Origin: JANRLF01 sp033762815
GTDB lineage: Bacteria; Bacteroidota; Bacteroidia; Chitinophagales; CAIOSU01
Direction: 5' to 3'
NCBI GenBank assembly: GCA_033762815.1
Contig: JANRLF010000008.1
Coordinates: 496,001-560,000 of the forward strand
DNA: 64,000 bases
Shown here: piece after piece, positions 35,902-42,991 of the stretch
Layout: each line of letters opens with the position of its first letter
Position numbering within the stretch: position 1 is the first letter of the stretch
Program-made: the position numbers and the translations under genes
Notes under the pieces: model-generated
Told to the model about the DNA's origin: nothing
The model's input: only the letters and a program-made list of their open reading frames with translations
The model's database searches: none

Positions 35902-35930
35902 GGGCCTGCTGTGGTTCCCACAACAAGCCC
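35902..35930 (-). terminator. Hairpin between the SDR and TetR genes
   Basis: On the minus strand GGGCTTGTTGTGG, loop GAA, CCACAGCAGGCCC forms a 13-bp stem with two mismatches, followed by GGTTATGTTTTTG. It may partly terminate SDR transcripts before the TetR gene. Confidence 0.5.
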
Positions 35931-35954
35931 AGTCATATCTTTGTCAGTATAATC

Positions 35955-36704
35955 TTATACGGTTAAAACACCTCCATCCACAATCAATTCTGCTCCATGT
36001 ACAAAAGAGGATTCATCGGAACCGAAGAATACTGCTGCCTGGGCAATTTCCTGGGCTAATCCAAAGCGCTTCAAAGGTACCATCTGTTGCATACCCACTG
36101 CAAATTCATTCAAGGCTGTCTCTGGCATACCTAATTTGCTATAAATTGGGGTATCAATAGGCCCAGGACTTATCGTGTTTACTCTAATTTTCAAGGGGGC
36201 TAGGTCTGCCGAAAGTGTTTTGCCCAAATTCAGTACGGCTGCTTTGGTAGCACTATACACACTGGTATTGGCCATCCCCTTGTGAGCGACGATGGAAGCA
36301 TTGAGGATAACGGAGCCACCTTCATTAATAAGTGGAAGCAAATTCTTTACCGTAAAGTACAAGCCCTTTACATTAATGTTGAATTGCTCATCAAAATCCG
36401 CTTCTTCTACCATGCTGATTGGCAAAAATTTGGCAACCCCTGCATTTACGAATAGGATATCAATTTTTTTGGCAAAAGCCTGCACCTTGCCTGCCAAAGC
36501 CTTAACATCGGCCATGCTTCCTGCATCACTATGTATAGCTACTGTTCCATTACCAAGTTCAGCAGCCGCTTTTTCTACAGCTGCTTTGTTTCTGCCAGTA
36601 ATGATTACTTTGGCTCCTTGGGCAATATACTCTTTGGCTGTGGCATAGCCTATGCCACTGTTTGCGCCGGTTATTACGGCTGTTTTTCCTGTTAATCTGT
36701 TCAT
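35955..36704 (-). CDS. Short-chain dehydrogenase/reductase
   Basis: A 249-residue classical SDR oxidoreductase using NAD(P)H. Seen: the cofactor motif TGxxxGxG in VITGANSGIGYATAKE (about 12-20), Arg at the second strand end (ITGRNKAAVEKAA, which favours NADPH), NAG at residue 88-90 (LFVNAGVAKF), catalytic Ser in VILNASIVAHKGMAN (about 137), and the Tyr-x3-Lys in SVYSATKAAVLNL (about 150-154), then ISPGPIDTPIY. The C-terminal SFVHGAELIVDGGVLTV is typical. It is the first gene of an SDR-TetR pair. The substrate cannot be read from the sequence. Expression is likely controlled by the downstream TetR. Confidence 0.94.
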   Translation of the reverse strand: MNRLTGKTAVITGANSGIGYATAKEYIAQGAKVIITGRNKAAVEKAAAELGNGTVAIHSDAGSMADVKALAGKVQAFAKKIDILFVNAGVAKFLPISMVEEADFDEQFNINVKGLYFTVKNLLPLINEGGSVILNASIVAHKGMANTSVYSATKAAVLNLGKTLSADLAPLKIRVNTISPGPIDTPIYSKLGMPETALNEFAVGMQQMVPLKRFGLAQEIAQAAVFFGSDESSFVHGAELIVDGGVLTV

Positions 36705-36717
36705 AAAGTTTTTTAAT

Positions 36718-36735
36718 TTGGAATGATTGTTCTAA
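36718..36735 (-). promoter_or_regulatory. Operator A for the SDR-TetR pair (over the transcription start)
   Basis: The plus strand reads TTGGAATGATTGTTCTAA, an imperfect dyad. It matches operator B in 15 of 18 positions, on the same strand, with 34 bp between starts. It lies just past the -7 box, over the expected start of transcription. Confidence 0.65.
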
Positions 36736-36737
36736 AA

Positions 36738-36770
36738 CAAAGATACAGGTATTAGAATGATTATTCCAAA
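36738..36770 (-). promoter_or_regulatory. Consensus Bacteroidota promoter of the SDR gene
   Basis: Minus strand TTTG (36767-36770), 21-bp spacer, TATCTTTG (36738-36745): a complete match to the -33/-7 consensus, the best in the window. The ATG is 34 bp downstream of the -7 box. Confidence 0.8.
36752..36769 (-). promoter_or_regulatory. Operator B for the SDR-TetR pair (over the -33 element)
   Basis: TTAGAATGATTATTCCAA on the plus strand, 7 of 9 half-site positions symmetric. It covers most of the spacer and the -33 box, so a bound repressor would block polymerase. Confidence 0.65.
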
Positions 36771-36784
36771 TAGATGCTTACAAT

Positions 36785-36822
36785 TGTTTAAAAGAAAAAA
36801 GGCAGCCCTAGGGCTGCCTCAA
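36785..36822 (-). terminator. Rho-independent terminator of dnaA
   Basis: On the minus strand AGGCAGCCCTAGGGCTGCCT (36800-36819) is a perfect palindromic stem, followed by TTTTTTCTTTT. It lies 37 bp after the dnaA stop. Confidence 0.85.
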
Positions 36823-36858
36823 TAAATGGGTGGTTTAAGCAACAAGAAAGTGTGCGCA

Positions 36859-38295
36859 TCAGGTGATGCTCATCTGTATTTTCTTTTGGATATCCTTTAC
36901 GCTTTCTTTGAAATCGCTATCGGTGTCCATTAGGTTTTGTACGGCTTGGCAGGAGTGGATGACAGTGCTATGGTCGCGGCCACCGAAATGCTTGCCTATT
37001 ACCTTCAGTGAGTTTTTGGTAAAGTTCTTGGCCAGGAACATGCTCAATTGGCGAGCTTGAACTATGGCACGCTTACGGGTTTTCTCCCTAAGCTTGTCCA
37101 CGGGTACGTCAAAATGCTCGCACACGGTTTTCTGAATGTACTCGATGGAAACTTCCCTGGAGATGCTCTTTACGAAGTTTTTGATAATCTTTTTGGAAAG
37201 CTCAATGTCGATTTCCTTTTTATTCAAAGATGCCTGTGCCAACAAAGAGATAAGGGCTCCTTCCAACTCCCGAATATTGGTGTTGATGTTGTAAGCCACA
37301 AACTCTACTACCTCGCGGGGCAGCTCGATACCATCAGCATACATTTTCTTTTCCAAAATGGCGATGCGGGTTTCGAAGTCAGGCAACTGAAGGTCGGCAC
37401 TCAAGCCCCACTTGAAGCGGGACAGTAATCGCTCTTCCATACCTTCCAAATCACGTGGGGCACGGTCAGATGTTAGAATCAGTTGCTTGCTGCTCTGGTG
37501 CAAGTGGTTGAATATGTGGAAGAAAATATCCTGGGTCTTGTCCTTATTGGCAAAGAATTGGATATCGTCCACTATCAATACGTCAATCAATTGGTAGAAG
37601 TGGATGAAATCATTTACCGCATTGTTCCTCAACGCATCGATAAACTGATTGGTAAACTTCTCGGAGCTTACGTACAGTACGGTTTTGTTGGGAAAGTTCT
37701 GTTTGAACTGGTTGCCTATAGCCTGGGCCAAGTGGGTTTTACCCAATCCCACACCACCATACAGTACCAATGGGTTGAATGCCGTGGTGCCCGGAGGTTT
37801 GGTGGCTACTGCAAAGCCGGCTGAACGGGCAAGACGGTTGCAATCGCCCTCCACGAAAGAGTCAAAATTATAGGCCGCTGAAAGTTGGGGGTCAATGTTC
37901 ACCTTTTTCAGGCCAGGAATGATGAATGGGTTCTTTATCGAACCGGAAACCACAAGGGGGGCGGCCACTTCAGCATTCTTGCTGTTGCCGGTGTTGTAAT
38001 TGGGATACTTCACGGTGTAGGGGTTAGTATTGCCCGAACTGTTGTCCATCACAATCCGGTACTCCAATCTAGCCTCGTTGCCCAATTCCCGCTTGATGGT
38101 TTTGCGAAGCAGGGAAACATAATGCTCCTCCAGCCATTCGTAAAAAAACTGGCTGGGTACTTGAATGGTCAAAACACTGTTTTCAAGCTTAACCGGTTTG
38201 ATAGGGTCGAACCATGTCTTGTAACTTTGAAGACTAACATTATCCCTGATGATTTTGAGACAATTTTTCCATACATCTTCATAAGTTCTGTCCAT
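36859..38295 (-). CDS. dnaA: Chromosomal replication initiator DnaA
   Basis: A 478-residue AAA+ initiator that binds DnaA boxes and opens the origin. Start taken at ATG 38295 (MDRTYEDVWKNCLKII); a TTG four codons earlier is the only longer option. Seen: domain I (1-85), a short linker, domain III with Walker A GGVGLGKTHLAQA near 180, Walker B VLIVDDIQFF near 240, sensor-1 ILTSDRAPRDLEG and the Arg finger region RLLSRFKWGL, and domain IV with the DnaA signature FGGRDHSTVIHSC near 440. Length is typical. It is followed by a strong terminator. Upstream is an AT-rich region of more than 300 bp with a good promoter candidate. Confidence 0.98.
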   Translation of the reverse strand: MDRTYEDVWKNCLKIIRDNVSLQSYKTWFDPIKPVKLENSVLTIQVPSQFFYEWLEEHYVSLLRKTIKRELGNEARLEYRIVMDNSSGNTNPYTVKYPNYNTGNSKNAEVAAPLVVSGSIKNPFIIPGLKKVNIDPQLSAAYNFDSFVEGDCNRLARSAGFAVATKPPGTTAFNPLVLYGGVGLGKTHLAQAIGNQFKQNFPNKTVLYVSSEKFTNQFIDALRNNAVNDFIHFYQLIDVLIVDDIQFFANKDKTQDIFFHIFNHLHQSSKQLILTSDRAPRDLEGMEERLLSRFKWGLSADLQLPDFETRIAILEKKMYADGIELPREVVEFVAYNINTNIRELEGALISLLAQASLNKKEIDIELSKKIIKNFVKSISREVSIEYIQKTVCEHFDVPVDKLREKTRKRAIVQARQLSMFLAKNFTKNSLKVIGKHFGGRDHSTVIHSCQAVQNLMDTDSDFKESVKDIQKKIQMSIT

Positions 38296-38651
38296 GTGTA
38301 CTATCAATTTATTGTTAAGTAATCTATTCTCGCTTCCTTTGAAAAGGGCGGTGAAGTTCTTGAAAAAAAAACTAAATAAAAAACTATTTGTTACTTGTTT
38401 TTTCGCTCAAAAATTACCTTCCTTCCAAAGGGTTGTCTGAAGCTTGGCTACGGCTGAAAGTACATAAAAAAATCCGTCAAAAAAATTCTTTTCCACAAAA
38501 TATATTTTTTTGACTCATGCTTTCAAACTCGCACCAGCACTGCAACTTAATGAGGATTTATGAATTTGCAAGGAAAAAATCGAACAAAATTTTTGGGCGA
38601 TTTTTAATGGTTCGCTTTCAGCCGTTTAGCCGTTGTTTCGAGTACTTTGCT
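38296..38651. other. AT-rich intergenic region upstream of dnaA
   Basis: 356 bp without a convincing gene. It holds the putative dnaA promoter (38379-38411), several A/T homopolymer runs, and one near-consensus DnaA box TTTTCCACA at 38489-38497 (one mismatch to TTATCCACA). A single box does not make an origin. An open plus-strand frame from 38517 is a shadow of the gene at 38652-39185. Confidence 0.6.
38379..38411 (-). promoter_or_regulatory. Putative dnaA promoter
   Basis: Minus strand TTTG (38408-38411), 21-bp spacer, TAGTTTTT (38379-38386): one mismatch to the -7 consensus with correct spacing. The leader would be about 75-80 bases. Confidence 0.5.
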
Positions 38652-39185
38652 TCAAAGGTTGCCGAACAATTTCTTCACTTCCATATTGATGACATTGAGG
38701 GCCTTTTGGGCGGGTATACCTTGGTCGGATTGCAGGTAATAATCGAGCAGTTTTTTGGCAAGCTCGGTAGATGGCAGTTGCTGTTCGGTAGAGGTGGCTA
38801 CCAGATTAATGACCTTGATGGTATTGTCCTTAACGAACCGAACACTGGCCCAGGCTTCCTGCGATACATACAACTGTTGCGAAAGATTGTGCTCAAACTC
38901 TGTATTGATGGAATCGATGAGAATGTGCTGATACTCGCGTACGGTAAGGCCATGGTCATTAGTGCGCGGTACCAAGCTGCTAGGATGGTTACGCTCCAAA
39001 AAAACGGCCAAGCGCTCATAAGCTTGCAAGCGCAGGGCCAGCAGGTCTTTACGGCTGGCTTCCAAGGCTTTCATTTGTGCTTGCTTTCGTTCAGAAGCAA
39101 AGAAGGAATTCAGGATGAGATAAACGGCCACTACCAATACAATGGAGGGGAGCGTATATTTCAATATTTCAAGCAATTCTTCCAT
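38652..39185 (-). CDS. Conserved single-pass membrane protein of unknown function
   Basis: A 177-residue protein with one N-terminal membrane helix (LPSIVLVVAVYLILNSFF, about 12-30) followed by a charged, largely helical cytoplasmic or periplasmic domain; ALEASRKDLLALRLQAYERL is probably coiled coil. Its sequence (LxLRLQAYERLxxFLER, then VREYQHILIDSINTEFEHNLSQQLYVS) looks like a conserved Bacteroidota family, but I do not recognise a function. The minus frame is preferred over the longer plus frame at 38517-39236 because it has a clean ATG, a membrane segment and family-like composition. It is divergent from the IscA-type gene and lies upstream of dnaA on the same strand. Confidence 0.82.
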   Translation of the reverse strand: MEELLEILKYTLPSIVLVVAVYLILNSFFASERKQAQMKALEASRKDLLALRLQAYERLAVFLERNHPSSLVPRTNDHGLTVREYQHILIDSINTEFEHNLSQQLYVSQEAWASVRFVKDNTIKVINLVATSTEQQLPSTELAKKLLDYYLQSDQGIPAQKALNVINMEVKKLFGNL

Positions 39186-39257
39186 AACAGGGCAGTATTT
39201 TCGAGGCTCAAAGGTAATTTTATATACCTGATTTAACGACAGCCGAACCCTTTTATT

Positions 39258-39265
39258 TAGTTTTG
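39258..39265 (+). promoter_or_regulatory. Probable -7 element for the IscA-type gene
   Basis: TAGTTTTG matches TAnnTTTG, 30 bp before the ATG. TTTA at 39232-39235 with a 22-bp spacer is a partial -33. Confidence 0.55.
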
Positions 39266-39287
39266 CGTTGCCTAATCACACAAAGGT

Positions 39288-39296
39288 TTATCCACA
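39288..39296 (+). promoter_or_regulatory. Perfect DnaA-box sequence TTATCCACA at the IscA-type start
   Basis: The nine bases match the strict DnaA box, and the last A is the first base of the start codon. It may be chance, or a site for DnaA as a regulator; no cluster of boxes surrounds it. Confidence 0.35.
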
Positions 39297-39652
39297 TGAG
39301 TACTGTAATTGAGCAAGCAACGGAAGCCCCAGTAAAATTCAGCAAAACCGCTTTGTTGGAATTCAAGCGCTTATATGCCGAGCGCAACGACCCAGCCAAT
39401 GATGGATTGAGGCTGGGAGTAAAAGGTGGCGGCTGCGCCGGTTTTTCCTATATTATGGGCTTTGATAAGCAAAACGAGCTGGACCAAGTGTTTGAAGTAG
39501 AAGGCCTGAAGCTATATATCAATAAAGCACACGGCATCTATCTCCATGGCATGGAGATAGATTACCGGGATGGCTTGGATGCAAGGGGCTTTGTGTTCAA
39601 TAACCCCAATGCAGAAAGTACTTGTGGCTGCGGCGAATCCTTTTCCGCCTAA
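39296..39652 (+). CDS. Iron-sulfur cluster assembly protein, IscA/HesB type
   Basis: A 118-residue A-type carrier that holds Fe or Fe-S clusters for delivery to apoproteins. Seen: VKGGGCAGFSYIMGFD with the first conserved Cys near residue 46, and the C-terminal CGC pair in STCGCGESFSA near 109-111, giving the three ligand cysteines. Start taken at ATG 39296; a TTG at 39263 would place the -7 box inside the gene. No suf or isc genes are next to it, so it may be a stand-alone carrier of the ErpA or SufA kind. Its stop directly abuts the stop of the convergent lipoprotein gene. Confidence 0.94.
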   Translation: MSTVIEQATEAPVKFSKTALLEFKRLYAERNDPANDGLRLGVKGGGCAGFSYIMGFDKQNELDQVFEVEGLKLYINKAHGIYLHGMEIDYRDGLDARGFVFNNPNAESTCGCGESFSA

Positions 39653-40207
39653 TTATTCAATTACCAAAGGGAAATTCAGTTCTATATCCGTATCGCCTAA
39701 GCTTTGATCGCCAGGGGCTGCGGCTTTGACTCCAGGCTGGTGTTTCAATACGATTTGCGCCGTTCCGTTACCAACGGTATTGGTCTTCCATCTACTTTCC
39801 AAACCCAGCGGATTACCATTGTCATCTACGTCTTCATACGAAGTGGTTACGTTGACACCACTGATGGTAAAGAAAAATTGGTGGTCGGTACCTTCCTCCC
39901 TCACTTCGTTGGAAATGCTATCTGCAGGAGTTTTTGATTCATCAAGTAGCACTATGGAAGCCACATAGGTTTTGCTGGGAGCTAACTTAATGGTATCGAA
40001 TTGCACAGCTGGGTTGCCGCCATCGCCATCGGGGTCGCGGTATTGGAAAGTACGTACGATACTCGTGTTGGCCGAATCGACAAAGGTAATCTTCAGGGTG
40101 GTAATCAGTTCCTGCTCATTGGGTTCATCTGGGTCTTTAGTATCAGAGCAACTGTTCAACACAAACAAAACTGTTAGGGTAAAAGCTAATAAAAGGACGT
40201 TTTTCAT
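39653..40207 (-). CDS. Lipoprotein paired with a TonB receptor, putative metal uptake
   Basis: A 184-residue lipoprotein: signal peptide MKNVLLLAFTLTVLFVLNSC with the lipobox Cys at 20, then an acidic linker (SDTKDPDEPNEQE) and a beta-rich domain (LITTLKITFVDSANTS, RDPDGDGGNPAVQFDTI, VREEGTDHQFFFTISG). Proteins of this type sit beside ZnuD-like TonB receptors in Bacteroidota and are often labelled, without good support, as type 1 periplasmic-binding folds. The gene starts 11 bp after the receptor stop and is last in a three-gene operon. A role as a surface or periplasmic metal-binding helper is inference. No typical metal-binding cluster of His or Cys is present, though acidic residues are abundant. 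Confidence 0.8.
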   Translation of the reverse strand: MKNVLLLAFTLTVLFVLNSCSDTKDPDEPNEQELITTLKITFVDSANTSIVRTFQYRDPDGDGGNPAVQFDTIKLAPSKTYVASIVLLDESKTPADSISNEVREEGTDHQFFFTISGVNVTTSYEDVDDNGNPLGLESRWKTNTVGNGTAQIVLKHQPGVKAAAPGDQSLGDTDIELNFPLVIE

Positions 40208-40218
40208 AAAATGGTTTT

Positions 40219-42543
40219 TTAAGTGAGATTAATAGGAATTTTTATTCTTATGGCCGCATTGATGCCCGGTTGGTCTGCATAATAGCGGAACCTATCCAAG
40301 TATTCGCGGTAGCTTTTGTTGAGCAAATTGTAAATGCTAAGGGAAAGATGCAGTGACTGCTTACCCAACTTTACATGCGTACCTGCCTCAAAATCTAACA
40401 GAAAGTAAGTAGAGGGGGGTGGGGCAAAATCACTGTTATCGGGCACCCTTTTTTGCTCCAGTACATTCGTCAAAGTCATTCCCACAAAGCCATGGCTCCA
40501 AAACCCTTTATCATCGAAATGATATTGCAGTTGATGGCCAAATCGTTGGGAAGGCATTAAAATCAAATAGTCATTGATACTGTAGTTCCAAGCCCAAAGT
40601 AGGGTAGCAGTTTCCTTTAAATGAAGTCCCTTCCAAACTTGGTACTCGGCAGTTAAATCCAAGCCTTTAAAGTCAGCATTGGCCCTTACATATTGGAACG
40701 TTGGGAATGCACCCCTAATAGTAAGGGTAGGTGGCAGTGTGGGCTGCGCATAAATAAAATCTTGTATATAGGTATAGTAAGCAGCCAATTCCAGATGCAG
40801 CTTATCTTTCAAAGGATGGAGATTGAAAGAAATGGCCGCATTATAAGCTTTTTCGGTAGTGAGGCTACTATCGCCTATTTCTATGGATGCTGCCCCATGG
40901 TGCAACCCGTTGCTATACAATTCATTCACAGCAGGTGCCCGCCAAGCCTTGGCTATATTGACATGAATATCCCAAGTGGTGCGTGGCTTAATGATAGCAC
41001 CTACATTGGCCGATATGTTCTGGAATCGGTTGTCGAATTGGTAAACCACCCCTTTCTCCTTTTTGAATACCTGCAAATACTTATAATCATATCGCAGGCC
41101 GGCCTCCAATTCATACTTCAGCTTCACGAATCGTTCTATCATAAAAATACCCCCACCGAAGTTGCGGAAGTTGGGAATGAAGAAACGGCCATCGAATACA
41201 TTGGCTTGTGTGGTGCCACTAATGCCTATTTGGCCTTTCACGGGCCCCCAAGCAGTATGCTCCCAAACCAAATCGGTGGTATAAGTAGTTATTTTGTACA
41301 ACAGCTCAGGAAGGTTCAAGGCGGCCAAGGAATCATTCAATGGCTTATGCTTATCATACTCCTGTCTAATATTGTGCTGTAAGCCGAACACTGCATTTAT
41401 CCTTCCCGCATTGCCAACACGCCAATAAGCATTTGCTTTCAACAAATGGTGCTGTACTTGTTGGTAGGGCCTGCCGATAGTGTAGCTAAAACCCGAAGTT
41501 TCCAGAGGTACTGGGCTTTCAAAGGCTTGTTGCAAATCGGTCAGGTTGCCAATATGAGAAGCTGAGAGAATACCAATTCGAGTATTGAATTGGCTATAAA
41601 ACAATTCCATACCGTACCGCTCTTTCCTCCAACCTAGTGCGGTGGAGAAATCCAGTTCGCTGTATCCGGTATTCTTTAGATAGTAGTCGGGGGCACGCAA
41701 ATTACCCGCACGTTTCATAGTGCCCTGTACACGCCATGAAAAAGGGGCTAACTTGATAGGATTGCCCTCTACCATACCCGAAAAGACACCCTGTAAGCCA
41801 TTGCTGAAGCCACCGAAATTCAACTCCAGCCCATAGCCAGGCTTGCTCCTTAGGTGCCTTGGTTCTACCAAAATGACCCCGCCTATGGCATCGGCACCAT
41901 ATCGAACGCTGGATGCGCCCTTGATAATGCTGATATTGTCCGCAATAAATGGGTCCACCTCAGGCGCATGTTCTGAGCCCCACTGTTGGCCTTCCTGCCT
42001 GATACCGTTATTGAGAATCAAGATGCGGTTGCTATGCAGGCCATGTATCACCGGTTTGGAAATGGTGGTACCGGTTTGTATGCTGCTCATACCCGCTACT
42101 TGCTTCAAGGCCTCGCCCAAGGATGTGCCGCTAGTTTGTTCAAGCTGCTGAGCGTTGATTGCTGTAACCGTTTGGGTAGTGACCAAATGCTTTTTTTCTT
42201 CTGTCACCACCACTTGACCCAGGCTATGGTGGCTATGCGCCAAGCGAAAATCATACTTACCGTTATCTTTTATTTCTAGACTAAAGTACTTGGTTTCGCA
42301 ATCGAGGTGCGATACCCTAAAACTGTAAGTACCCTTACAAATACCCGTAAGCGCAAATGCACCCATGGAATCGGCTATGGCTCCTTTCTCCAGCGATTCA
42401 ATATATATACTGGCGAAAGGCAAAGGCTGGTTGCTGGCGCTATCGCGCACGGTGCCATTTAGCTTGTAGATGCAGCTATCGCTTTGGCTTGCATAAAGCC
42501 CAAGGCCCCAAATGCATAAGCATATGACCAATAACAGTCTCAA
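40219..42543 (-). CDS. TonB-dependent outer-membrane receptor (ZnuD-like)
   Basis: A 774-residue receptor. Seen: signal peptide (MRLLLVICLCIWGLGLYASQ), a carboxypeptidase-regulatory-like domain (about 27-105, LNGTVRDSASNQPLPFASIY), a plug domain (about 120-225; TSGTSLGEALKQVAGMSSIQ, HGLHSNRILILNNGIRQEG, GADAIGGVILVEP) and a beta barrel ending in Thr. The plug run QEGQQWGSEHAPEVDPF is shared with zinc receptors of the ZnuD group, so zinc is the most likely substrate; copper or another metal is not excluded. The start is TTG at 42543, with no ATG nearby. It follows a His/Cys-rich small protein and precedes a lipoprotein; the whole set is read from a palindrome-covered promoter. Confidence 0.88.
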   Translation of the reverse strand: MRLLLVICLCIWGLGLYASQSDSCIYKLNGTVRDSASNQPLPFASIYIESLEKGAIADSMGAFALTGICKGTYSFRVSHLDCETKYFSLEIKDNGKYDFRLAHSHHSLGQVVVTEEKKHLVTTQTVTAINAQQLEQTSGTSLGEALKQVAGMSSIQTGTTISKPVIHGLHSNRILILNNGIRQEGQQWGSEHAPEVDPFIADNISIIKGASSVRYGADAIGGVILVEPRHLRSKPGYGLELNFGGFSNGLQGVFSGMVEGNPIKLAPFSWRVQGTMKRAGNLRAPDYYLKNTGYSELDFSTALGWRKERYGMELFYSQFNTRIGILSASHIGNLTDLQQAFESPVPLETSGFSYTIGRPYQQVQHHLLKANAYWRVGNAGRINAVFGLQHNIRQEYDKHKPLNDSLAALNLPELLYKITTYTTDLVWEHTAWGPVKGQIGISGTTQANVFDGRFFIPNFRNFGGGIFMIERFVKLKYELEAGLRYDYKYLQVFKKEKGVVYQFDNRFQNISANVGAIIKPRTTWDIHVNIAKAWRAPAVNELYSNGLHHGAASIEIGDSSLTTEKAYNAAISFNLHPLKDKLHLELAAYYTYIQDFIYAQPTLPPTLTIRGAFPTFQYVRANADFKGLDLTAEYQVWKGLHLKETATLLWAWNYSINDYLILMPSQRFGHQLQYHFDDKGFWSHGFVGMTLTNVLEQKRVPDNSDFAPPPSTYFLLDFEAGTHVKLGKQSLHLSLSIYNLLNKSYREYLDRFRYYADQPGINAAIRIKIPINLT

Positions 42544-42588
42544 AATCGTTGAATTGATGAAAATAAAAAGGAATGCCCCTTATAGCCC

Positions 42589-42876
42589 TTAAGCCATGGC
42601 TGGCGGGCCTCTCAATTCAACGGGACTGTCGAACGGAAGAACAACGTTAATGAAGATAAAAGGTAGGTGGCAATAATCATTTGCTGCGAATATGTGCTTT
42701 GGCGCAGCCCAATCCATATCAAGCGTAGCCTGCTGCCCCGAGCAAATGGGGCAATCTTCCTTAGCAGCATGTAGCTCATTATGTTGCAGGTGGTGGACAA
42801 TATGCCATTGCTGCCCCACAACAGTCAAGGTGAGCAGCAGCAATACAACAAATCCAATAGCCTTATTTCTAAACAA
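42589..42876 (-). CDS. Small exported His/Cys-rich protein, first gene of the metal operon
   Basis: A 95-residue protein, start TTG at 42876, forced by a stop codon immediately upstream in frame. The N-terminus has a basic run and a hydrophobic helix (AIGFVVLLLLTLTVVG). Just after it lies a dense metal-ligand stretch, HIVHHLQHNELHAAKEDCPIC, with five His and a C-x2-C. This recalls the DUF2946-type proteins found beside TonB copper or zinc receptors. It is likely periplasmic and could bind metal before uptake or sense metal. The gene is 45 bp before the receptor. The unusual start codon and short length make the assignment moderate. Confidence 0.7.
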   Translation of the reverse strand: MFRNKAIGFVVLLLLTLTVVGQQWHIVHHLQHNELHAAKEDCPICSGQQATLDMDWAAPKHIFAANDYCHLPFIFINVVLPFDSPVELRGPPAMA

Positions 42877-42893
42877 TTATCTGGTATTTGCAC

Positions 42894-42932
42894 TAGCTAA
42901 GTTAGCTATTTGCAACAATATTGCAAATAGCT
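42894..42932 (-). promoter_or_regulatory. Promoter and overlapping palindromic operator of the metal operon
   Basis: AGCTATTTGCAA (42904-42915), five bases, then its exact complement TTGCAAATAGCT (42921-42932): a 12-5-12 perfect palindrome. A second perfect dyad, TAGCTAA-G-TTAGCTA (42894-42908), overlaps it. The minus strand promoter TTTG (42924-42927), 19-bp spacer, TAACTTAG (42897-42904) lies inside both. A Fur-family repressor (Zur or similar) is the natural candidate, by inference. Confidence 0.75.
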
Positions 42933-42944
42933 GCTTAAAAGAAG

Positions 42945-42972
42945 AAAGCCCATCCTTGTAGGGATGGGCTTT
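42945..42972 (-). terminator. Rho-independent terminator after the 521-residue secreted protein gene
   Basis: AAAGCCCATCC, six-base loop, and the exact complement; on the minus strand TTTCTTCTTTT follows. It separates the secreted-protein operon from the metal-operon promoter. Confidence 0.8.
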
Positions 42973-42991
42973 CCAACTTATCTCATTGCAA

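Noticed and set aside
38517..39236. 239-residue plus-strand open frame next to dnaA
   Set aside because: It is the shadow of the minus-strand gene 38652-39185, which has a clean ATG, a membrane helix and conserved-looking sequence. The plus frame has composition typical of an antisense translation.
40693..41382. 229-residue plus-strand open frame inside the TonB receptor gene
   Set aside because: The receptor on the other strand is unmistakable over the same bases; no start signal or domain is seen in the plus frame.
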